Notes: a model not told the origin generated them from the sequence alone. Positions 1 to 6,961 are shown, counted from the stretch's first letter. The stretch: DNA of 7,185 nucleotides from Holdemanella sp. (GCA_021442845.1 JABUSD010000270.1:1-7185), one strand, 5' to 3'. Program-made: numbers and translations.

Positions 1-153
1 CATAACACCCATGATAGATTTCATGTTAACTTCGCGTCCCTTGAAAGCTACGTTGATGTCTGATTTGAATTTGCTAGCAGCATTAACAGCTACAGTTGCT
101 GGACGAGCGTGTAATCCAACTGGATCGATTACAGTTACAGTAATTTGTTTCAT
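1..153 (-). CDS. ptsH: Phosphocarrier protein HPr (partial, C-terminus cut by window edge)
   Basis: HPr is the small cytoplasmic phosphoryl carrier of the sugar phosphotransferase system. It takes phosphate from enzyme I on a histidine and passes it to the sugar-specific EIIA domains. The 51 visible codons start MKQITVTVIDPVGLHARPA. They contain the GLHARPA active site with His15 at the canonical position, and the regulatory site NMKSIMGVM with Ser46, the residue phosphorylated by HPr kinase in Gram-positive bacteria. Full HPr is about 85-90 residues, so roughly the last 35-40 are missing beyond base 1. The ATG is fixed by a perfect AGGAGG (163-168) 9 bases upstream. It follows glgA by 78 bp on the same strand and has its own likely promoter. 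Whether ptsI follows cannot be seen. Confidence 0.97.
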   Translation of the reverse strand, partial: MKQITVTVIDPVGLHARPATVAVNAASKFKSDINVAFKGREVNMKSIMGVM

Positions 154-183
154 TTTAAATTTCCTCCTAGATTAAAAATCTCA

Positions 184-212
184 TTTATATTTTAGTCTTT
201 TTTTGATGTAAA
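184..212 (-). promoter_or_regulatory. Probable ptsH promoter
   Basis: On the minus strand a TTTACA -35 box (207-212) and a TATAAA -10 box (184-189) are separated by exactly 17 bp, in the gap between glgA and ptsH. Each hexamer matches the SigA consensus at five of six positions. Transcription would start near 177, leaving a leader of about 24 nt that includes the AGGAGG. An overlapping alternative in the same stretch (TTGTTT-17-TAAAAT) has a weaker -35. I see no terminator for glgA in this gap, so read-through from the glg operon into ptsH is also possible. Confidence 0.6.
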
Positions 213-231
213 AACAATATTTCTTTATAAA

Positions 232-1671
232 TTAATCGATTAGTTCTTTATAAAGTTTTGTGTACTCTCTAGCACTAGATTGCCATGATACATCATAAGT
301 CATTGCGTTAGTTCTAAGCATAGCCCAGTCATCCGGCTTGTTGTAGTATACCTTAATCGCATCATTTAACTTGTTGACAAGATCAGTAGAATCATACTTC
401 GCAAAGCTGAATCCAGTACCTGTCTTTTCATATTCGTTATAAGGAGCGACAGTATCCTTTAAACCACCTGTTTCACGAACTAGAGGTAAAGTTCCATAAC
501 GCATTGAGCATAACTGTGAAATTCCACATGGTTCAAACAATGAAGGCATCAGGAATAGATCACTACCAGCATAAATGCGGTGTGCTAAGCTTTCATTATA
601 TCCACGATAGAATGCGATCTTTCCTTTGTTTCCATTGGCAAGATCTGTGAACTTGTTTTCAATTTCCTTTTCACCGCTACCTAGGATAGCTAACTGAATA
701 GGCATAGCGCAGATTGCATTTAATTGTTCCATCATTAGATAGAATCCCTTTTGCCAAGTCAAACGGCTTACGCAACCAACCAATAGAACATCAGCTCTCT
801 GATCAAGACCAAGTTCTTTCTGAAGCGCTAATTTACAGTTTGTCTTTTCTTCCTTTACATTGATTAAATCAAAGTGATATGGAAGTTCTGGGTCCGTTTT
901 TGGATCCCATAATACAGTATCAATACCATTTACAATTCCCCAAAGGTCATATTTACGCATATTCAATACAGCTTCCATATGTTCACCATATTGAGGCGTC
1001 AGGATTTCCTGTGCATAAGAAGGTGATACAGTTGTAATCTTATCTGCATAAACGAATGCTGATTTCATGAATGAAATACCAGTGTCAAAACGAACAGATC
1101 CGTTTTCAAATAGATAATAAGGTACACCCAATGCAGGAACTAGAATATCTGCAGAGAAATTACCCTGGAAAGCAATGTTGTGAATAGTAAATACTGTTTT
1201 AATATCAGCATAACGAGGATCGTCTGTGTGGCATTCCTTAACCATACAAGGAATCATACCAGTGTGCCAGTCATGACAATGAATAACCTGTGGCCAGTAA
1301 TCCAGCTGGTTCAACATTTCAAGTACGGCTTTCTGGAAGTAACCGAAACGAACACCGTCGTCATCATATCCGTACAATGTATCTCTTTCAAAATATCCCT
1401 GGTGTTGAATAAAATAGAATTTAACACCATTTTCATCTTTAGAATAAATACGAACAGGCACTTCATTGTAGTATACAGATACTGTGAATTCCTTCTCAAA
1501 TGAGAAAGAATCCAGGTATTTATCTGCAACCTTTTTATATAAAGGCATTACAACACGTACTTCGTGTCCTTGTTCAGTTAATGCAGTAGGAACAGATCCA
1601 ATAACGTCAGCCAATCCTCCAGTTTTGATGAAAGGTAAACCTTCACCAGCAACCATCAAAATTGACGCCAT
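232..1671 (-). CDS. glgA: Glycogen synthase (ADP-glucose dependent, GT5)
   Basis: GlgA adds glucose from ADP-glucose to the non-reducing end of alpha-1,4-glucan, the chain-elongating step of bacterial glycogen synthesis, in the cytoplasm. The 479-aa protein has normal family length and a complete GT-B fold signature. The ADP-glucose binding KTGGL motif is at 16-20, HCHDWHTG at 131-138, TIHNIAFQG with His164 at 162-170, SRLTWQKG with Arg303 and Lys308 at 302-309, and the C-terminal FEPCG with Glu380. These residues sit three positions after their E. coli counterparts (Lys15, His161, Arg300, Lys305, Glu377 from memory), which argues for an intact enzyme. The ATG shares one base with the glgD stop (TAATG) and is preceded by AAGGGAG (1680-1686), so it is probably translationally coupled to glgD. 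It is the last gene of glgC-glgD-glgA. Confidence 0.97.
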   Translation of the reverse strand: MASILMVAGEGLPFIKTGGLADVIGSVPTALTEQGHEVRVVMPLYKKVADKYLDSFSFEKEFTVSVYYNEVPVRIYSKDENGVKFYFIQHQGYFERDTLYGYDDDGVRFGYFQKAVLEMLNQLDYWPQVIHCHDWHTGMIPCMVKECHTDDPRYADIKTVFTIHNIAFQGNFSADILVPALGVPYYLFENGSVRFDTGISFMKSAFVYADKITTVSPSYAQEILTPQYGEHMEAVLNMRKYDLWGIVNGIDTVLWDPKTDPELPYHFDLINVKEEKTNCKLALQKELGLDQRADVLLVGCVSRLTWQKGFYLMMEQLNAICAMPIQLAILGSGEKEIENKFTDLANGNKGKIAFYRGYNESLAHRIYAGSDLFLMPSLFEPCGISQLCSMRYGTLPLVRETGGLKDTVAPYNEYEKTGTGFSFAKYDSTDLVNKLNDAIKVYYNKPDDWAMLRTNAMTYDVSWQSSAREYTKLYKELID

Positions 1672-2804
1672 TAGATTTTCTCCCTTCTACCGATATATAG
1701 AGGCTGATCAATATCACCAGCAAGTTCTTTCTTGTGAAGAATCTTAGTGTGCTTGTCAACAACTACACCTGTTAAAATTGCATTTGGACCGATTTCAACA
1801 TCTGGCATGATGATACAGTTTGTAACCTGTGCCCCTTTACCAATCTTAACTCCACGTCCAATGATTGAGTTAAGAACTTCACCAGCAATCTGAGAACCAT
1901 TTGATACAAATGAACCAGTTGCAGATCCACCTGGTAAGTAGATAGCAGGTGCTGAATCACTTGATAATGTATAGATTGGCCAGCTAGCATCTGAGAAGTC
2001 TTTCATGTTCGCAACATCAAGAATTGAAAGGTTTGCCTCATAATATGACTTCAAGCTGTCGATATAGTAGAATTTACCAGTGAATTTAATACCACGGATA
2101 TCTAATTCTTCCGCTTTGTCATTAAGGATGTCTTTTAACCAGTACATAGTTGAAGTTGCACGAGCATCATGGATTAATGAAACCAATGTTTCAACTTTCA
2201 TGATATAAGTCTGTAATGAAAGATCACGAGTTTTTAACTTACCTAAGTTCATATCGATACTAGAAACACCACCCTGTTTGTTTAATGTCAATGTATCAGC
2301 ACTTAAGTATTTTTCTTTTGCGTTGTTTACTTTTGCATAAAGGATAGAAATATCAGCACCAGAAGCAACGTGTTTGTCTAACAATTCAGAATAGTTAGCT
2401 GTATAGATTGTGTTGATTGGAGCGATAATTACATATTCATATCCGCTTTCTTCGATCTTATCGATATTTTCAAAATAGCTATCGATATCAGAAGTATACA
2501 TACCATTTACTAAACCACCAGTCTTGTAAAGAGGAACGATACTTAATGATCCATGTTTAGAGTTAATATTATACATACGTCCATCACCAACGTGGTCGAA
2601 TAATGAACGAGGGTTACCGTTGACATAAACCTGGATGTCATCGATTCCTGAGTTAGTCATGTTTGAAACAGGAACGTCAATTAAACGGTATCTTCCTAAG
2701 AAGTTGAAAGAAGCGATTGGTCTTTGTGTCTGTAAACCTTCAACGAAAACACGTGAATCGTTGTAAGTTACGATACCTAATGCTTTACCTTGTGCTTTTG
2801 CCAT
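1671..2804 (-). CDS. glgD: Glucose-1-phosphate adenylyltransferase, non-catalytic subunit GlgD
   Basis: GlgD is the GlgC paralogue found with GlgC in many Bacillota, where it forms a hetero-oligomeric ADP-glucose pyrophosphorylase and tunes its activity. This 377-aa protein keeps the nucleotidyltransferase fold (for example GRYRLIDVPVSN, 37-48) and a C-terminal left-handed beta-helix with hexapeptide-like turns (about 300-355). It has lost the catalytic signatures. The GGRGSRL loop of GlgC is replaced by a TYNDSRVF-type stretch (13-20), and the SGDHIY motif with the catalytic Asp is replaced by APINTIY (128-134), with Asn131 in the Asp position by my alignment. It lies 6 bp after glgC and overlaps glgA by 1 bp. 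Its AAGGGG ribosome binding site (2816-2821) sits inside the last codons of glgC, 11 nt from the ATG. That it is catalytically inactive is inferred from these changes. Confidence 0.95.
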   Translation of the reverse strand: MAKAQGKALGIVTYNDSRVFVEGLQTQRPIASFNFLGRYRLIDVPVSNMTNSGIDDIQVYVNGNPRSLFDHVGDGRMYNINSKHGSLSIVPLYKTGGLVNGMYTSDIDSYFENIDKIEESGYEYVIIAPINTIYTANYSELLDKHVASGADISILYAKVNNAKEKYLSADTLTLNKQGGVSSIDMNLGKLKTRDLSLQTYIMKVETLVSLIHDARATSTMYWLKDILNDKAEELDIRGIKFTGKFYYIDSLKSYYEANLSILDVANMKDFSDASWPIYTLSSDSAPAIYLPGGSATGSFVSNGSQIAGEVLNSIIGRGVKIGKGAQVTNCIIMPDVEIGPNAILTGVVVDKHTKILHKKELAGDIDQPLYIGRREKI

Positions 2805-2810
2805 ATCTGA

Positions 2811-3950
2811 TTATTCCCCTTTCTTTACATTCTTGTAAACTAATTCGATTTCTTTGCTGTTCTTTTCACCAACAACAGCACCAGCTTCGATCTTAATTCC
2901 TTCAGCTACGATTGCGTTGTAAACTTTTGCACCGTCTCCAACCTGTACACCTGGAAGTAATACAGCCTGGTAAACATCAGCACCTTCACCGATAGTTACA
3001 CCATTAGAGATTACCGATTCAACAGCTTTACCATTGATGATAGCACCCTGGTTGATGTAGCATTTTTCTACAGATCCAGTAGCACTTACGTAGTGAGGTA
3101 ATGCAGGGATATCTTCTGTATAAACTTTCCAGTTAGGATCGTCAAGATCCAATTCGCTGTTCTTGTTCAACAAGTCCATATTTGCTTCCCATAGAGAAGT
3201 GATAGTTCCAACATCTTTCCAGTATCCTTCAAATTTGTAAGAGTAAAGTCTCTTTCCACCATTTAAGAATCCAGGGATGATATTCTTACCAAAGTCATGT
3301 GATGATCCTTCAGCAGTCTTGTCATCAATTAATGCTTTTCTTAACTGTTTCCAGTTGAAGATGTAGATACCCATAGAAGCTAAGTTGCTCTTTGGTTCTT
3401 TTGGTTTTTCTTCGAATTCAACAATACGTCCAGTGTCATCACAAGACATGATACCGAAACGAGGAGCTTCTTCCCAAGGTACTGGCATTACAGCGATTGT
3501 ACAGTCAGCTTTATTTGCCTTGTGAGTAGCTAACATATCCGCATAGTCCATCTTGTAGATGTGGTCTCCAGATAAGATTAATACATAGTCTGGACTTACA
3601 TTGTCGATGAAATCGATGTTCTGTGTAATCGCATCTGCAGTTCCCTTGTAAACACCAAATTGAGTTCCATCTTTTTCGCTTGGTGGTAATACATAAACAC
3701 CACTACCTGCTGTGTCAAGTCCCCAACGTTGTCCCTGTCCAGCATACGCATTCAAAGTAACAGGTTCATACTGCGTTAATACACCAACTACATTAATGTT
3801 AGAGTTAGCACAGTTACTTAGTGGGAAGTCGATGATACGATACTTACCACCAAAATAAACGGCTGGTTTTGCATTCTTATCAGTTAACTGATACAAACGC
3901 GATCCACGGCCACCAGCTAAAATCATAGCGACCATATTATTTTGTTCCAT
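2811..3950 (-). CDS. glgC: Glucose-1-phosphate adenylyltransferase, catalytic subunit GlgC
   Basis: GlgC makes ADP-glucose and pyrophosphate from ATP and glucose-1-phosphate, the committed and usually allosterically controlled step of glycogen synthesis. The protein shows the nucleotide-binding LAGGRGSRL (11-19), [11 protein letters not shown] (36-46), [10 protein letters not shown] with the catalytic Asp129 (127-136), FEEKP with Lys182 for sugar-phosphate binding (179-183) and GYWKDVGT (242-249). A C-terminal hexapeptide beta-helix follows (about 290-365). I start it at the second ATG (379 aa, [10 protein letters not shown]). The perfect AGGAGG at 3957-3962 is 6 nt from that ATG but directly abuts the in-frame ATG at 3954-3956, which would add only Met-Thr and could not be well initiated. 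It is the first gene of the glg operon and is read from the regulatory gap at 3963-4120. Confidence 0.97.
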   Translation of the reverse strand: MEQNNMVAMILAGGRGSRLYQLTDKNAKPAVYFGGKYRIIDFPLSNCANSNINVVGVLTQYEPVTLNAYAGQGQRWGLDTAGSGVYVLPPSEKDGTQFGVYKGTADAITQNIDFIDNVSPDYVLILSGDHIYKMDYADMLATHKANKADCTIAVMPVPWEEAPRFGIMSCDDTGRIVEFEEKPKEPKSNLASMGIYIFNWKQLRKALIDDKTAEGSSHDFGKNIIPGFLNGGKRLYSYKFEGYWKDVGTITSLWEANMDLLNKNSELDLDDPNWKVYTEDIPALPHYVSATGSVEKCYINQGAIINGKAVESVISNGVTIGEGADVYQAVLLPGVQVGDGAKVYNAIVAEGIKIEAGAVVGEKNSKEIELVYKNVKKGE

Positions 3951-3956
3951 AGTCAT

Positions 3957-3962
3957 CCTCCT
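3957..3962 (-). promoter_or_regulatory. glgC ribosome binding site that decides the start
   Basis: This is a perfect AGGAGG on the minus strand. The spacing is 0 nt to the ATG at 3954-3956 and 6 nt to the ATG at 3948-3950. Bacterial initiation needs about 5-9 nt, so the second ATG is the likely start. Confidence 0.85.
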
Positions 3963-3985
3963 ATAATATGATTTACTTCATTAAA

Positions 3986-3994
3986 AGTATACCA
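3986..3994 (-). promoter_or_regulatory. glgCDA promoter, extended -10
   Basis: The minus strand reads TGGTATACT, an extended -10 element (TGn plus a TATACT hexamer at 3986-3991). It would place the transcription start near 3979 and give a short leader of about 28 nt before the glgC ATG. The only -35-like hexamer, TTGATT (4012-4017), is 20 bp away, too far for good contact. The promoter may therefore depend on the extended -10 and on upstream factors. The pep terminator upstream makes an independent start necessary. Confidence 0.65.
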
Positions 3995-4030
3995 CGTTTC
4001 TAAGAAAAAGAAATCAAATTCAGCCATATT

Positions 4031-4044
4031 TGATAGCGTTTTCA
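4031..4044 (-). promoter_or_regulatory. Catabolite-responsive element (cre), probable CcpA site
   Basis: The minus strand reads TGAAAACGCTATCA, which fits the cre consensus TGWNANCGNTNWCA at every defined position. Its centre is about 58 bp upstream of the predicted glgC transcription start. From established work on Bacillus ackA and pta, cre boxes upstream of the -35 region tend to activate, while boxes in or after the promoter repress. Activation of glycogen synthesis under sugar excess is therefore my inference. CcpA itself is not in the window, but its co-effector HPr is encoded just after this operon. Confidence 0.7.
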
Positions 4045-4059
4045 TATATTTTATGAAAA
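4039..4059. repeat. Inverted repeat overlapping the cre box
   Basis: TTTTCATA and TATGAAAA form a perfect 8-bp inverted repeat with a 5-bp spacer. The left arm overlaps the end of the cre box. It is AT-only apart from one pair, so it is more likely a protein-binding site or chance than a transcript hairpin. No regulator can be named. Confidence 0.4.
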
Positions 4060-4120
4060 AATTTCAAAAAATTTAAGTAAAAGTATGCTATATGCACAAT
4101 ATAACTTATTTTTACAAATG

Positions 4121-4150
4121 TAAAAAAAGAACTAGGACAATGTCCTAGTT
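4121..4150 (-). terminator. Rho-independent terminator of the murI-aminopeptidase unit
   Basis: On the minus strand AACTAGGACA and TGTCCTAGTT form an almost uninterrupted perfect stem (4130-4150) around a minimal loop; realistically it is an 8-9 bp stem. It is followed by TCTTTTTTTA (4121-4130). The aminopeptidase stop codon TAG (4145-4147) lies inside the 5' arm of the stem, so the gene ends within its own terminator. It separates this unit from the glg operon. Confidence 0.88.
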
Positions 4151-5521
4151 ATTGTAAGTCAAAAACGCTTTATATCCCTTATAGGCTTCATATAGATCCG
4201 CTTTGGAAATCAGTTCATGGGTTGCATGCATACTGATGACAGGAACACCACAGTCTAACACTTCCATGCCATAACGGGCTAAGAATTTGGCAATGGTTCC
4301 ACCACCACCCTGATCCACTTTACCAAGTTCACTGGTTTGCCAGTTAACATGATCTTTATCCATACAATATCGAATTCGTGCAACAAATTCCGCATTGGCA
4401 TCGTTGCTGAGTGCCTTTCCACGTGAACCTGTATACTTCATGAAGATTAGACCATGTCCCATCTTTGCCTGGTTATCATTTGGACTCGATACATAGGCAT
4501 AGTTAGGATCATGGGCAATTCCTACATCACTGCTCAATACACAGCTGTTTGAAAAGCATTTGCGCACGCTTAGATAATTTGGTTCCAGAATGCGATCAAA
4601 GACATCCATCATGAAATTTTCAAAGAAGAAAGACTGCATCGATGTAGGCCCTTCACTGCCAATCTCTTCCTTATCAACTAAAAGACAGGCTGCACTTCGC
4701 TTTACAGTTTCCATAGATAAAAGTGCCATCAAAGAAGGATAGGCACATGATTTATCATCCTGTCCATACCCTAGCACCATCGATTGATCAATACCTGCAC
4801 TTCTTGCCTTTCCAGCTGGTACCATCTCAATTTCAGCACTGACAAAATCCTCTTCTTCAAAGCCATAATAGTTCTTTAATAAAGATAACGCATTGGCTTT
4901 TACAGCTTCCTTTTCCACACCTTTTAAAGGCATCGAAGCAAAGGTAACATTTAAATCTTCCGCTTCAACGACTTCGCTTCCCTTCTTTGCAAGCTGGGTA
5001 GCACTTAGATGCACCAGCAGATCACTGATCACAAAAACAGGATCCTCTTCCTTGTTGCCAATGTTGACTTCAATTGTCTTGCCATCCTTCAAGCAGACAA
5101 CCCCAATCATCGCAAGCGGTGTTGTCACCCACTGGTATCGCTTGATTCCACCATAATAATGGGTATCCAGCAAGGCAAAACCATCGCTTTCATACAGTGG
5201 TCTCTGTTTCAAATCCAGTCTAGGGCTATCAATATGCGCCCCTAGAATATTCAATCCATTCTTTAAATCTTCATCGCCAATATGTAAAAGCGCAATGGAT
5301 TTATTCATCATGTTGAAATAAACTTTATCCTGTGGTTTTAAGACTTCCTGATTCTTAACAATTTCATCGATATCACGGTATCCATATGCCCTGGCAATAC
5401 GAATGATTTCTTTGACTGCCAGTCGTTCTGTTTTGGCCATACTGATAAAATCCATATAGTCTTTGGCAAAATCCATAACATTTTGAATATCTTTTTGATC
5501 ATAGGTTAACCATGCGTTCAT
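4145..5521 (-). CDS. M18-family zinc aminopeptidase
   Basis: This is a cytoplasmic metallo-aminopeptidase of the M18 family (aspartyl aminopeptidase / aminopeptidase I type), which removes N-terminal residues from peptides using two metal ions. At 458 aa it has the usual length. The metal and catalytic motifs are all present in order: GAHIDSPRLD with His96 (94-103), GQDDKSCAYP with Asp255 (253-262), DKEEIGSEG with Glu285/Glu286 (283-291), SSDVG with Asp332 (330-334) and SMHATHE with His432 (430-436). Residues between about 105 and 240 form the family's inserted dimerisation domain. The ATG overlaps the murI stop as ATGA, with GGAGG (5529-5533) inside the end of murI, so the two are translationally coupled. 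Substrate preference (acidic or neutral residues) cannot be read from the sequence, so no gene symbol is given. Confidence 0.93.
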   Translation of the reverse strand: MNAWLTYDQKDIQNVMDFAKDYMDFISMAKTERLAVKEIIRIARAYGYRDIDEIVKNQEVLKPQDKVYFNMMNKSIALLHIGDEDLKNGLNILGAHIDSPRLDLKQRPLYESDGFALLDTHYYGGIKRYQWVTTPLAMIGVVCLKDGKTIEVNIGNKEEDPVFVISDLLVHLSATQLAKKGSEVVEAEDLNVTFASMPLKGVEKEAVKANALSLLKNYYGFEEEDFVSAEIEMVPAGKARSAGIDQSMVLGYGQDDKSCAYPSLMALLSMETVKRSAACLLVDKEEIGSEGPTSMQSFFFENFMMDVFDRILEPNYLSVRKCFSNSCVLSSDVGIAHDPNYAYVSSPNDNQAKMGHGLIFMKYTGSRGKALSNDANAEFVARIRYCMDKDHVNWQTSELGKVDQGGGGTIAKFLARYGMEVLDCGVPVISMHATHELISKADLYEAYKGYKAFLTYNN

Positions 5522-6288
5522 TCCATTTCCTCCAGACTATCAAACAATTTCTTTGATAGTTCAATCTTCTCTTCCAATGTATTCATCCATTGGATGCTTC
5601 CTTTCCTTTCATTTGTATTCAATAATCCCTTTGCCTGTAAAAGGGCATGACAACGATTTGCTGTTCCAAGATTTCCATCTACAAGCCTACAGTTTACATA
5701 TTGTTTCAAATAGCTTTTATAGAATACAAAATGCGTACAGCCTAAGACAATGCTGTCACATTGTTCCATCAAACTTTTATCCATATATTCATTTAGTGCC
5801 TGTTTTACAGTTAATTCATCATATAATTTATCTTCCTCAACAATGCGAACAAGCTTAGGACAAGCAACTTTTGTGATGACATGATCCGATACAAACTGAC
5901 TATATAAAGAGTCAAACTTCTTCTGTTTTAATGTATACTCTGTAGCCCATACCGCAATGTGCTGCTTCTTTCCAAAAGAACAGGCAACCTTTAAGGCAGG
6001 TTCCATTCCAATGATATCGATCGGATACATTTCTCTTAATTCATTTACACAGGCTGATGTAGCCGTATTGCAGGCGATGACAATGGCTTTTACATCCATC
6101 TTCATGAACCTATCACAGATTGAAACACATCGTTCTAATAGTTCTGCTTTTGTCTTTGTTCCATATGGATTGTATTTAGAATCACCAATATAAATATAAT
6201 TTTCATTTGGCATAAGTTTTGTCAATGTATGCAATACACTGATACCACCCAATCCTGAATCAAAGACACCAATTGGACGCTCTGACAT
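5518..6288 (-). CDS. murI: Glutamate racemase
   Basis: MurI converts L-glutamate to D-glutamate for peptidoglycan stem peptides, in the cytoplasm, with two cysteines as acid/base pair. The 256-aa protein has GVFDSGLGG with Asp10 (7-15), YNPYGTKTK (39-47), ACNTATSA with catalytic Cys73 (72-79), and VLGCTHF with catalytic Cys184 and His186 (181-187). I chose the ATG at 6286-6288: it has AAGGAG 8 nt upstream, and MSERPIGVFDSG is the family's usual N-terminus. An in-frame GTG at 6307-6309 would add seven residues but has no ribosome binding site and lies upstream of the predicted transcription start. The AVWATEYTL stretch (112-120), with a Trp where a small or hydrophobic residue is more usual, is slightly atypical. 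It is first in a two-gene unit with the M18 aminopeptidase. Confidence 0.95.
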   Translation of the reverse strand: MSERPIGVFDSGLGGISVLHTLTKLMPNENYIYIGDSKYNPYGTKTKAELLERCVSICDRFMKMDVKAIVIACNTATSACVNELREMYPIDIIGMEPALKVACSFGKKQHIAVWATEYTLKQKKFDSLYSQFVSDHVITKVACPKLVRIVEEDKLYDELTVKQALNEYMDKSLMEQCDSIVLGCTHFVFYKSYLKQYVNCRLVDGNLGTANRCHALLQAKGLLNTNERKGSIQWMNTLEEKIELSKKLFDSLEEME

Positions 6289-6312
6289 GATATCATCTCC
6301 TTCAACCACTCA

Positions 6313-6321
6313 ATTATATCA
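6313..6321 (-). promoter_or_regulatory. murI promoter, extended -10
   Basis: The minus strand reads TGATATAAT, a perfect TATAAT hexamer (6313-6318) with an upstream TG. Transcription would start near 6306, giving an 18-nt leader ending in AAGGAG and the murI ATG. No convincing -35 box is seen 16-18 bp upstream, as expected for an extended -10 promoter. Confidence 0.65.
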
Positions 6322-6368
6322 CAACCAGATAGAAATTTCGTATTCTAACACACCGTGAATTATCAATC

Positions 6369-6377
6369 TGATATACT
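6369..6377 (+). promoter_or_regulatory. Extended -10 promoter of the 173-aa gene
   Basis: TGATATACT is an extended -10 (hexamer TATACT at 6372-6377) facing away from murI. No -35 box is evident. The predicted start of transcription, 6-7 nt after the hexamer, falls on or next to the A of the ATG at 6384. The transcript would thus be leaderless if both calls are right. Confidence 0.5.
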
Positions 6378-6383
6378 AAAACT

Positions 6384-6905
6384 ATGAAACAGAGATTTGA
6401 CAATATATCAATGAATGGACGTATGGCTTATGTCATAATGTGCACAGAAGCATTCTTAAAAAATACATATCCCCATCACAACTGGACAATCATATCCGAA
6501 GCAATGTGGAAAGCAACAAAAATGAACTGGGCTGACTGGTCCAGTCTATATGCTGGTTATATTCCCCACGTCCTGTTTTCTTATAAGGAATATGGATCTG
6601 ATCTAATAGAATCCTTTTCGGAAGAAGTTTATAAAGAATTAATAAATCTTTATACCAGTATTCCTTTTGGAATGGATAGACTTGATTCTATATTAAATAA
6701 ACCTCACGAAATGGCAATGGTATATGAGGGTACAAGCATTGGAGATGGTAGAGAATCCATTGAACTCATAGAAGAAACAGAAAAGATATTGATTGATAAC
6801 CATATCCCTTTACCAGATTCTACAAGACTTTCCTTCGCTAATTTTACCCAGAAACATGGCTGGGGAGATGACTTCGACGGAAGTTTTCTATCTATCATTT
6901 TATAA
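6384..6905 (+). CDS. Uncharacterised 173-aa tryptophan-rich protein, possibly immunity-like
   Basis: I do not recognise a named family. The protein is soluble, acidic in its C-terminal half and probably mainly helical, with no signal peptide or membrane segment. Tryptophans are clustered (Trp34, 42, 49, 52, plus Trp160). The N-terminal half has a W-x7-W-x6-W-x2-W layout followed by a YIPHVL stretch (59-64), and the protein ends in a GWGDDFDG...SIIL tail (159-173). Small single-domain proteins of this look occur among polymorphic-toxin immunity proteins of Bacillota, but that is a vague resemblance from memory. An in-frame TGA at 6369-6371 means no earlier start is possible, and no Shine-Dalgarno precedes this ATG or the in-frame ATGs at 6411 and 6423. 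It stands alone, divergent from murI, and is closed by its own terminator. Confidence 0.75.
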   Translation: MKQRFDNISMNGRMAYVIMCTEAFLKNTYPHHNWTIISEAMWKATKMNWADWSSLYAGYIPHVLFSYKEYGSDLIESFSEEVYKELINLYTSIPFGMDRLDSILNKPHEMAMVYEGTSIGDGRESIELIEETEKILIDNHIPLPDSTRLSFANFTQKHGWGDDFDGSFLSIIL

Positions 6906-6931
6906 CCTGGTGTATAACATCAGGTTTTCTT
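6904..6931 (+). terminator. Rho-independent terminator of the 173-aa gene
   Basis: AACCTGGTG pairs with CATCAGGTT (9-bp stem with one G-U pair) around a TATAA loop, followed by TTTTCTTATA. The last two bases of the TAA stop codon (6903-6905) are the first two of the stem. It isolates this gene from the RhuM-family gene downstream. Confidence 0.8.
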
Positions 6932-6961
6932 ATACAAAGAAAATAAAAGGTATTCTAGATT

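Noticed and set aside
169..181. Small inverted repeat AGATT-N3-AATCT next to the ptsH ribosome binding site as an RNA switch
   Set aside because: The stem has only 5 AT-rich pairs and the predicted transcription start lies inside it.
154..242. Terminator after glgA, from the palindrome TAATCGATTA (233-242)
   Set aside because: It has no GC stem and no following T-run; it spans the glgA stop and appears to be chance.
1180..1503. Plus-strand open frame opposite glgA, and similar frames opposite glgD, the aminopeptidase and murI
   Set aside because: These are antisense to clearly conserved genes, have no ribosome binding sites, and show low-complexity translations without recognisable motifs.
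3951..3956. glgC starting at the upstream ATG (3954-3956), adding Met-Thr
   Set aside because: AGGAGG directly abuts this ATG, while the next in-frame ATG has ideal 6-nt spacing.
4081..4119. Second glg promoter from TTGTAA with a CATATA-like -10
   Set aside because: The -10 match is weak, and the site directly follows the aminopeptidase terminator; the TGGTATACT element is clearly better.
6289..6309. murI starting at GTG 6307-6309
   Set aside because: It has no ribosome binding site and is upstream of the start predicted from the TGATATAAT element; the ATG at 6288 has AAGGAG at 8 nt.
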